Part shown: positions 56,701 through 64,000 of the stretch, piece by piece
Layout: each line of letters opens with the position of its first letter
Numbering within the stretch: the first letter of the stretch is position 1
NCBI GenBank assembly: GCA_020091685.1
Contig: CM034606.1
Location: forward strand, 17,376,695 to 17,440,694
Length of the DNA: 64,000 nucleotides
Reading direction: 5' to 3'
Source: Lutjanus erythropterus
Taxonomy: Eukaryota > Chordata > Actinopteri > Lutjaniformes > Lutjanidae
Position numbers and translations under genes: made by a program
Notes under the pieces: model-generated
Databases searched by the model: none
What the model was told of the DNA's origin: nothing
What the model saw: the letters and a program-made list of their open reading frames with translations, nothing else

Positions 56701-59700
56701 TCCACATTGCTCAACCACGATGACAGTTTGTGTCTGACTCAACATGACTGGGATGTAATTGTGTCGTAATTTTTCTAGTTGACTGTGTTGGTCTACAGAA
56801 CTATCCTGGTCAATCGGTCCTTACACAATATGTCTGCAACATAACTGTCAAACCACATGTTCTGGTTTAGAATTAACTCCACCTAACCTAACCTAACAGC
56901 AAATGAATATCGCTGTGTTTTGGACTGTTGGTCAGACCAAACAAGAAATCTTAATACGACTTCTTCCACTTTATCAGCCAGTATATTGACTTGGCTGATT
57001 TATTGCTCTGAACAGGATTGCATTTAAATGAAACATAAAGAAATGTGTATTATGATACATCCTTTAAAACGTACTGATTTTTACATAAATAATGGTCGTA
57101 GTTTTTATGGTCATATGTTCATGAATTACACTATATTTGGGTTTAAACCTGCAAAGCAAAACTTTTGTCTCCCAATCAAAAAAAAACCTGTTAGTATGTG
57201 CTTATACCTACAGGAGATAAACAAGTACAAAAATACAGATAAATGTCCACAGTTCCAATATAATAATCTATTATTTAGGTAAAGTAAATGTAATACCTAC
57301 ATAGTCTGTTCCAAATATTTTATTAATACCAACCTGTTTAAGATCAGTAACATGACATCTATGTCTGCCTGAGTCCCATTTCTTCTTTCAGCCTTCTCCA
57401 ACGAGGAAGAGCTACACCAATGGTTATTCCAAGTTTCTTTTTTATCTGGAGCATCAGAAACATTTCTAGGACGCGTCTTAATTTTTTCGACCATAGGCTC
57501 CTTCATACTCCTTGTTGCTGTAGCCTACTCCTTCACTATGGTTGCTGGCAAACCAGTCATTGCTGGTAGACATAAAATGCATAACGACTGGTACGCCAGC
57601 GTGGGAATGTCACCACAGACACCGGATTTAAAAACATGAAATACCGAGAGATTTACCTGGTTATGATGGGGTTAAATCACCGTAGTCTGAACTTGTTTTG
57701 CAAAGGCATGAATGTAGCGGACATTCATTCATGTGGTTGGTGGTTTGAGTGCTTCAGGTCAAATTGGGTGAATTTACAGCTCACTTATTTGTGTTTATTT
57801 TTTCTTCACCATCCAATTAGTCTGGACATAGCAAATGTTAATACCTGTTGTAAGGCAAGTTATTATGGCTCTACAAAATTAGGTTAAGCTAATGTGGCAT
57901 GTAGCTCTACAACAGGTTATTGTAAATAACCAGTGCTTAGCTTCTTAGCCTATTGATTTATGTCTTACTTTGTAAATTGTGCCTGCTACAGTTAGCTCAG
58001 GGGTTCACTTCTATCTGGGATAACACGGACTCACTGACCTGCACGTTGCCTCATAATGATTCTTCTCGTTTTTATCCCAGTCAGTCCCTGCCAGTGTACA
58101 CATTATGATTCAAAGACAATGCACGTACTCTTTCTCAGCATACCTCCTGTGGGAGAGAATGCAGCTGGGTGTTTGGGTTGAAACGTATCTCCTTGTAGGG
58201 ACAGCAGGGTTTATTTATCTGTGAGGTGTGGTGTGGCTGATGATGTGACTTCTGTGGGAACATGCACCTTTGTGTGTGTATGTGCACTTCTTACTGTGTC
58301 CTTGCTTGTGGCAGCAGGGTTGCGCATACATCATAGTGTGTCCACACTGTTGCAAGGTAACGGCTATGAACACTGGTGTCTGAGTAAGATGCAACAGAGC
58401 CGAGACCCTGCTTCCTCTCCTGGGCTTCCTGAGTTTAGAGACGAGGAGAAAGATCTGGAGAGAGCGCCATTGTAAAAGGTGTCTAAAGCTGGGACTCTGT
58501 AAGGGACACTGGGATGGTGTGTTTATGTTAACTCATTCCTATTGTTGAGCTGTCGAACAGCAGCTTGTGCTGACATCTGAGGGCAGGTGGAGGTCAGCTA
58601 TGCTGCTTACCCTGTAGGAACCTGTGACCTCTCGGCATGACTTGCATCCTCAAAAGAAATATGCAAGGAAATAGCCCACACAAACGCGCCTTAAGAGTAG
58701 GGCTGCACAGTGAATCCAGTTATTATTGAAATGGCAATATGACCACGAACAATATTGAGATTCCAGAAGCTGCAAATTTTTTTGGATTAATTGTGACAAA
58801 ACAGCATTATGATTAAGCACTGTAGTGCTGAAAAGATGCCCTGTCCAATGGAGAAAACCTTTTGTTTGGACCACAACAAATGTCATATCATTCTAAACTA
58901 AACATGGATTTAGTTATAGAGAATAATGGGAACAGTGTTCTTCCTTGTCTTTAACCTTGAGGCCTAGCTGACATCATTTCATGGTATCTGCTAAATGCCA
59001 GCAAGTTCAAGCATGCTCACTTGTAATGATAAAAAAGTAATTTTGTTGCTATAGGAAAAATCCCCGTCCAGCCGGTCTGCAGCAGGGAGACAGAGATGCC
59101 ATAATCTAATGAAATAAAGTGCATTGACTTTCTTGTCCCTTCAGCAACACAGTGTGTTAGAAGGAGCGGGGAAAAAACAAAGACAAGATTGTTTCCGAGC
59201 CTGGAGACACTGCTGTTTGTTTTTCCGTGATTGTAACCGAAATCACTTTGCCAAAATGATTTTAGTGTCGTGGGAACAAAGGGCAGCTCACACAAACAAG
59301 AACAACACGCACTCAAAAAGTAGGACTTGAGGATCGTTATTTGATTATTTTTACAATTATTCAATTCGTTGTTTAGTGTATAAAATATCAGAAAAAGGTG
59401 AAAAATGTTATCACTGTTTTCCAAAGCCTAACACAACATCCTCAAATGTCTTGATTTGTCCACAACCCAAAGAAGGAGTAAAGAATAAATAGAAGATAAA
59501 TAAAGATAAATCACTTTAGATCTTAAATGTATAATTGTGATTAATTGCAGCATTTAATTGATTTATTATTTGCACATAGTTACTGTGTTTACTTGAGCAA
59601 CATTTACTCAGTCAAAATAAATCCTGTATTCTGCAAATCCATGTTAAAAATGTAAAAAACAAACTGTAGTTTGATGCAGCCTCTGTTGACAAATTTTGCT

Positions 59701-61099
59701 GCTTGGTCTTGATGTTATGATGATTTGGCCTATCTTGTTAAATTTCCCTCCCAGATTTAATATTTCTGACTATAATTTACCCATATCCTGATGAAAGTAA
59801 CCTAACGCAATAAAATAACTAACAATGCAATCAAATTTAAAGGACCAGCATATAGTGGCATCTAATGGTGAGATTGCAGATTGCAACCTCCTGAACACCT
59901 TGCCTCACCCTCCCTTTCTGAGTATGTGAAGGAGAACCTACAGTGGCAGCAATTTTTGATTTAGCCTCCCTTCGTAGATATAACGGGCTCATTCTGTAGT
60001 AACAAAAACACAATAAATTTCTTTTTCAGGTGATTATACGATGATGAAAACATACCTATGAATATTACGTTGCATTTCTGCCACATTTTGCTAATAGATT
60101 CCTGTAAATCTTACACACTGGTCCTTTAATGAATACAAGAACAGGCTGTGGCCAGGTTATTAAATGTGTCTAGTCATTGAGATGTTGGCTTAGAGTCAGA
60201 CAGGCCACAGAATATCTAGTGGAGACAAAGCTTTACATTGTTAAGTCCTGCACTGACGTTTTTCTTTCCTCTCTGCGACCACGGTCTCCATTAATATTCT
60301 CTTTTGGCAGCATAGAACGTCTTAAACCCTTCCTGCTACATAGAGTTGGTGACAGAGTTAAGACAACAGTTCAGTCTCTGAGACAATGTATGGGCTTCAG
60401 GTCAAGACATGAGAGGCTCCTTGTCCCCTCTAATTCTCTCACCCTCCTCTTTTCCACTCACCCCCTACGCCCTGCTTTCACCAAGCCCAGTCAGCCTTTG
60501 TCAAGCACAAGCCGTGAGGAGCAAACAAAGAGAAACCAAGCGGGGGTCAGCCCCTTACTGCACCAACAATGCCCCCAGTCACAGCACATTAGCACATCAG
60601 CAGTCATCTGTCCCATATACTGTACTTAGTTTCCCTCCACCTTTTAATCTTATGCAAGAATTAGACCATCCCCCACCCGTGTATCGTTCCCACTTTCCCG
60701 CCATTTCCTGCCTCTCATATTCCCATGTTAGTCAGAGAAATCTATTCAGTAACTCTTAATCAGCTTCCAAGAAATTCTTGTGTATTTTGGCTAAATGAAG
60801 TCTGTGATTGCTTTCAATTGAAACCAGGCAATGTGAAATAATAATGATATGCAGTACCAACAGAGTGCATGGTACTTTTCCAGAATAAGCGTAACTTTTC
60901 TCCCTGCTCAAACACCAATAACTGACTCATTCTCTTTGCCTCTGTGTCTCTCAATGTCTCTCTTTCTGTAGTTATGGTGATTGTGCTGCTTCGCTACGCC
61001 CACGTCATTGAGAAGCACCAAAACTGTGTTCTCAACACGGCGAGTCTCTCCACAGGCTGGATCTGTGCCGCTGGACTCATCATGGTGGGCAACTTCCAG
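47654..61099 (+). CDS. tmem150a: Transmembrane protein 150A, 5' part (five coding exons; gene runs off the window)
   Basis: Exons 47654-47718, 52968-53015, 54518-54604, 55665-55732 and 60972-61099 join in frame to 132 codons. The product matches the N-terminal half of TMEM150A, a multi-pass member of the Frag1/DRAM/Sfk1 family. TMEM150A is known to act at the plasma membrane with the PI4KIIIalpha complex in phosphoinositide homeostasis. Visible features are TM1 at about residues 4-26 (SLPVLTITGIWVVYAMAL) and an extracellular loop with NHVCPV-like QHVCPVDNW. The loop also has an N-glycosylation sequon at N41, paired cysteines (TLCCTLDNVPLI) and SKCGTLPPESCFFS. TM2 lies at about 80-97 and a third hydrophobic stretch at about 118-129 ends VGNFQ. 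TMEM150B and C lack the CCTLD loop, so 150A fits best. The remaining exons lie beyond 64000. Confidence 0.9.
47719..52967 (+). other. tmem150a: tmem150a intron (5.2 kb)
   Basis: AT-rich, with an 'atcatgatat' repeat region at 50600-50985. No nested gene with recognisable domains. Confidence 0.7.
50600..50985. repeat. AT-rich dispersed repeat with 'cacaatattt/atcatgatat' words
   Basis: It starts near ggacagtatggacctaaaat and ends near gatacagtatggcacagccc, with internal aatatcatgatatgaactgt and attatcatgatatatttttt. The similar first and last words suggest a bounded element. The family is not certain. Confidence 0.4.
52968..53015 (+). CDS. tmem150a: tmem150a coding exon 2
   Basis: 48 nt (YAMALYNQHVCPVDN plus part of W) between ctcttgtag and gtatgt. 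Confidence 0.9.
53810..54357 (-). other. Unidentified exon-like segment, antisense within tmem150a intron
   Basis: On the minus strand a pyrimidine-rich tract (cttttctctttttatcag, then ttatttttcag) ends at 54358 and forms a strong acceptor. A coding-looking frame of 92 codons follows to taa at 54071. It includes CIPYDWMINNCTRYLFNTLS, a helical stretch (QQVRAVLQLRFKAAAGQYL) and GTVWDWLNRRPETVLPPQ. An AT-rich 3' flank with ATTAAA (complement of 53820-53825) could be a 3' UTR. Neither an ATG near the start nor upstream exons were found. I do not recognise the family. Alternatives are a gene fragment, pseudogene or part of a repeat. Confidence 0.4.
54518..54604 (+). CDS. tmem150a: tmem150a coding exon 3
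   Basis: 87 nt between tttccag and gtcagt; encodes LYNQSCEEELYLQSGPTLCC to PLI, with the glycosylation sequon and the CC pair of the first extracellular loop. Confidence 0.9.
55665..55732 (+). CDS. tmem150a: tmem150a coding exon 4
   Basis: 68 nt between tcttgtag and gtaagg; encodes KCGTLPPESCFFSLICSTGS to FM. Confidence 0.9.
55981..56034 (+). repeat. GT microsatellite
   Basis: Interrupted (TG)n with a few T and C interruptions, 54 bases, followed by cgcgca. Confidence 0.95.
58699..58890 (+). repeat. Dispersed 'agggctgcac' repeat, copy 2
   Basis: Matches 1011-1250 in order: agggctgcacagtgaatcca, ggcaatatgacca, cagaagctgcaaatttttt, gtgacaaaacagcattatga, and a shared end with acaaatgtcatatcattcta. 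Confidence 0.65.
59330..59545 (+). repeat. 'tcagaaaaaggtgaaaaatg' dispersed repeat, copy 2
   Basis: Same order as 12889-13145: atcgttatttgattattttt, ataaaatatcagaaaaaggt, ccaaagcctaacacaacatc, aatgtcttgatttgtccaca and aacccaaagaaggagtaaag. Confidence 0.65.
59838..60128. mobile_element. Complete MITE-like element with TAAAGGACC termini
   Basis: The ends are TAAAGGACCAG on the left and CTGGTCCTTTA on the right, perfect inverted repeats of 11 bases. The reverse complement continues tgtgtaagatttacaggaat and ctattagcaaaatgtggcag, matching the partial copy at 26229. It is 291 bp with no coding frame. The outermost TA may be a 2-bp target duplication, so the superfamily is left open. Confidence 0.7.
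60972..61099 (+). CDS. tmem150a: tmem150a coding exon 5 (last one in the window)
   Basis: 128 nt between tttctgtag and gtacag; encodes MVIVLLRYAHVIEKHQNCVL to MVGNFQ, with TM2 and the start of the next hydrophobic segment. Ends in phase 0. Confidence 0.9.
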
Positions 61100-61278
61100 G
61101 TACAGTAATCCAGTTTAATTGCCCAGTAACACAATCAGAAATAAAATGTAAAGATGCACCAATCGATCGGACGATGACTGGATTCAGCTGGATTGGCCAT
61201 GACCTGTGTGAGGCTGTTCAGTGTCGCTGCATGATGGATCTTGTCACAAAGCTGCACACATAAGCATGTTGTCGGCAT

Positions 61279-61426
61279 TAAGAGGAGTAGACTCCGAGAA
61301 CAGAAATAAAGGGAAGAGTTAGGGAAAGAAGAGAGGGAGAAATGGAGGAGAGGACATGAGTAGAGAGGGCAAGAAAATGTGAAAGAAGACAGGAGGAGAG
61401 AAGAAAGGTTGGAAAAAGGAAAAGAG
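61279..61426 (+). repeat. Purine-rich (GA-rich) tract
   Basis: About 150 bases almost entirely A and G on the plus strand (ggaaagaagagagggagaaa and similar). Low complexity. Confidence 0.8.
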
Positions 61427-61821
61427 TTTCAGGGCTGGCAGTAACCTGGAGCACTTTGGGGGAAAATGTAAAAGTTATGTAATAGTTAATGTTTTGTTTT
61501 AAACATACAATTTAATTTTCAATTGAAGAAAATTTACAAAAATTATAGTTATAGTCAATTCTAGTTCTTCGAAAGAAAATCAGAATTGGCAGGTCAGACT
61601 TGGCCGTCTAAATAGGCCAATAAAACTGCTACCTCATTGCATCACTAATAAAATGCAATAACAAAATTTACTGTAAACAATGAAAATATAAAACAGAAAA
61701 GTAACAAGGGAGATGGAAATAAGTCCCATGTGACACAGCTGGTGTTTGCATTTGAGAGAGTTAGAGACTGTGACAGTAAACTGAATGGTAACTGAACTGT
61801 GACAAACTGCTAAACAGAAGT

Positions 61822-62075
61822 AGATCTGCAGTGATTAGCTGATTAATCGATAAGGTGAACGACAGAAAATTAATCACCAATTACTTTGATAATTGATTAA
61901 TTGTCATTCTCTGGTTCCAGTTTCTTCAGTTTGTTTCTTTTTATAGTCTTACATTATATTTAGTTCAATATTTGTAGGTTTTGGACAATCGGTCAGTCAT
62001 AGGTTATTATGAGGGGTATTTTTCACTGTTTTCTGACGTTTTTTAGACCAAACGGACTCAATGAAATAATCTGCA
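61822..62075 (-). repeat. 'gattaatcgataa' dispersed repeat, copy 3, reversed
   Basis: Plus-strand words tgattagctgattaatcgat, tctggttccagtttcttcag and cactgttttctgacg are reverse complements of blocks in the 12889 and 59330 copies. Confidence 0.6.
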
Positions 62076-64000
62076 CAAATGTTGATACAGAAAGTAACTG
62101 CTCAAAACAGAACTGCATGTTGTTAGAGTTCCTCATTGATATTCAGGATTGTGGTTTTGACTCCTTTTCATTTTGAGTTAATCTTTCCTGTAATGACCTC
62201 TTATCACTCTGTCTTTCTCTCACATTAGCTGCCTTCACAGACACAAACACATGGTTTTTCTGGTACTTAAGTGTTAAAACTTTGGAACTAAGTGAGGAAA
62301 TCCAACCTGAATTCCTTTCCAGTAGATATTTGTTCTTTGGGAAAGAATTTCTTAAGGTTTAAATATTTGGAGCTTTGGCTGGATGCCTCGGCAGTCTGTG
62401 TGTGCGTCTGTGGGTGTGTGTCTTTTTGAAGAAAGAGAGCGGCTGAAAGAGATTGGATTTATTGGTATCTTTAACAAGACATCCTTGGTATTTTTGTAAG
62501 GGAAAAAAAAGGAGAAGTTTAAAAGGGGGATTTCAGAGAAAAAAAATAGACACAGTTTGGTGTCTGATGAAAGGCTGGATACCTCTGTAAAAATTTGCTG
62601 AGTTCTGGTTTTGTCCTTGAACTTATGAAGACTGTTAGGTTGTTGAATAATGGGAGCGAGATGAAGAGGGAGAATAATGTGGTAAGCACATTGGCCCTCT
62701 TGACCACCTAATGCCCCTTCAATTTTTGTTACGAATTCTAAAATGAAAACATGTTTCATTAGAGAATAGAATAATGTGTGTATCTTTTGTCCCAGTTTTA
62801 TCATTCTCAGCATGTTTTCACTAGAAAATGGTCTACAATGTAATACAGCCACAGAAGAATCCAAGAGTTTTAAAGTTTTCTGTAACTTTGGACACCTTTG
62901 ACGCATTGATACTTGACCTTATGACTTCTCTTTCCAAATGATCTTCCTCATATTTGTTTATGATTCATTGGTTTAAGATGGTTTGGTTATTTAGGAGAAG
63001 TGGCCACAGAGATTTTCACTTTCATATCTTGCAACATCATTATTATGTAATTAAGTCATGGAAACATCAGTGGACAGAGGAGGACTGAAAAGCCACTGCT
63101 TCTTCATATGGGACTGTGCTGATTCTGTATGTCAGGTTTGGTGGTTGAGATGGATACTTAATCAAATCAAAACGAATCAAATTTTAGTTCTATAGCCTAA
63201 ACACAAATCAGCGATGCTTTCCGATCTGTGTAATGTGTGACACCCCATGTCCTGTATTTAATGTCTGAAGTTCACTGTGTGATGAAGAAGAAACATCATC
63301 TTACAAGAGTGTGTTGAACAGATGTGCAGTGGCAGTTTGTCTGAGAATGCACAACGGTCGTCTTCACCTTTTTCCTGCTTCTCCTCCGGGGCCTCTGCTC
63401 TGCAGAACTGGGAGGAATTTTACGGGAAGAGCCAGGGGGAAGTGAGTCATCAAGTCAGGCCATGCATGGAAAGGAGCTGGGCAGACGGGGTGTGTGTAGC
63501 AAAGGCCACATTTACAACCAATCACAGGCCCGATCTTAGCCGCTCACTCATAGACTTGCATCTATTACAGTCGGGGACATACCAGTGGGATGGAACTAGA
63601 GATGTTATTGATGGTGAATAAACTGTTTAAACCGCATGACAGAATAGAAATTCTAATGAAGAATGAACCACAGATCCAAATTCACAGTCTCACAAACATA
63701 CGGACACAGTCTCGCCGGGCAAATGCCACAAATGAGTTGGAATCAGAGGATAGGACAACAGCCAAAATCTGATGAACGCAACAGATCAAAGAAAAAAAGC
63801 ACCAAAAAAAAAAAAATTACAACACATGGTAACATACTCAGTGGTGGCAGCTGCTTCGGTTTGTAGCTGTGTGTTATGTAAGGCTTTGGCAGCAGAGCTG
63901 TGGTGTAGCCACTGGGGCTTTTCCTGTCAGGCGGTCTGATGGTTTGGGCAGAAAAGCGCATAAATAGATGATGGAGAAGAACATCGCTGCCACACAGAGG

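Larger units (their letters stand above)
55733..60971 (+). other. tmem150a: tmem150a intron (5.2 kb)
   Basis: Contains a GT microsatellite, three dispersed repeats (58699-58890, 59330-59545 and 59838-60128) and AT-rich filler. A minus-strand frame at 57334-57506 is discussed in the findings. Confidence 0.75.
61100..64000 (+). other. tmem150a: tmem150a intron, 5' part; no further exon found
   Basis: Holds a purine-rich tract (61279-61426) and a minus-strand repeat (61822-62075). I looked for the family's next segment after VGNFQ and found none, so the intron extends past the window. Confidence 0.6.

Noticed and set aside
60177..60759. Plus-strand frames of 115-150 codons in the tmem150a intron
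   Set aside because: No recognisable domain and low-complexity serine/proline content. The real next exon starts at 60972 with a proper acceptor.
62352..62906. Minus-strand open frame of about 180 codons
   Set aside because: Composition is that of AT-rich intron read in reverse (runs of F, K and L), with no recognisable motif. Chance is the likeliest explanation.
63322..63621. Possible next tmem150a exon (ctctgcag followed by aactgggaggaa)
   Set aside because: The translation does not resemble the family's segment after VGNFQ, and no suitable donor in phase was found.

Overview
The window reads as nuclear DNA of a teleost fish. Genes are split into short exons with GT-AG introns and separated by long AT-rich non-coding DNA. 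That DNA is littered with short dispersed repeats of kinds I know from ray-finned fish genomes: an 'aaggaatagtttgacatttt' family, a Tol2-like hAT element and tRNA-derived SINE tails. No bacterial, phage, CRISPR or rRNA feature is visible. All exon models were built by reading splice sites and keeping phase, not from transcripts.

Layout. (1) 1-4.0 kb: non-coding DNA rich in repeats. (2) 4.28-30.88 kb, plus strand: a complete four-exon gene for the winged-helix protein storkhead box 1 (stox1; 1112 residues), with a 20.6-kb first intron. (3) 30.9-31.9 kb: a short gap where stox1 and the next gene end tail to tail. (4) 31.9-37.3 kb, minus strand: an 11-finger C2H2 zinc-finger gene with the whole coding region in one exon, a probable 1.8-kb 3' UTR and a non-coding first exon near 37.25 kb in a promoter zone. 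(5) 41.2-45.5 kb, plus strand: a seven-coding-exon TRIM16-like gene (B-boxes, coiled coil, PRY-SPRY, no RING). (6) 46.6 kb to beyond the end, plus strand: the 5' half of tmem150a (132 residues over five coding exons), whose remaining exons lie outside the window. An intron of tmem150a holds an unidentified coding-looking segment on the minus strand (54.07-54.36 kb).

The genes do not form a pathway. stox1 and the zinc-finger protein are likely DNA-binding nuclear proteins, the TRIM protein is probably a cytosolic ubiquitin-system or innate-immune adaptor, and TMEM150A is a multi-pass plasma-membrane protein linked to phosphoinositide control. No obviously new multi-gene system is present. The most useful leads are the antisense exon-like segment inside tmem150a, two upstream ORFs at the tmem150a start (the second overlapping it), the near-identical recognition helices and degenerate finger slots of the zinc-finger protein, and a hAT-like element with a perfect 8-bp target duplication.
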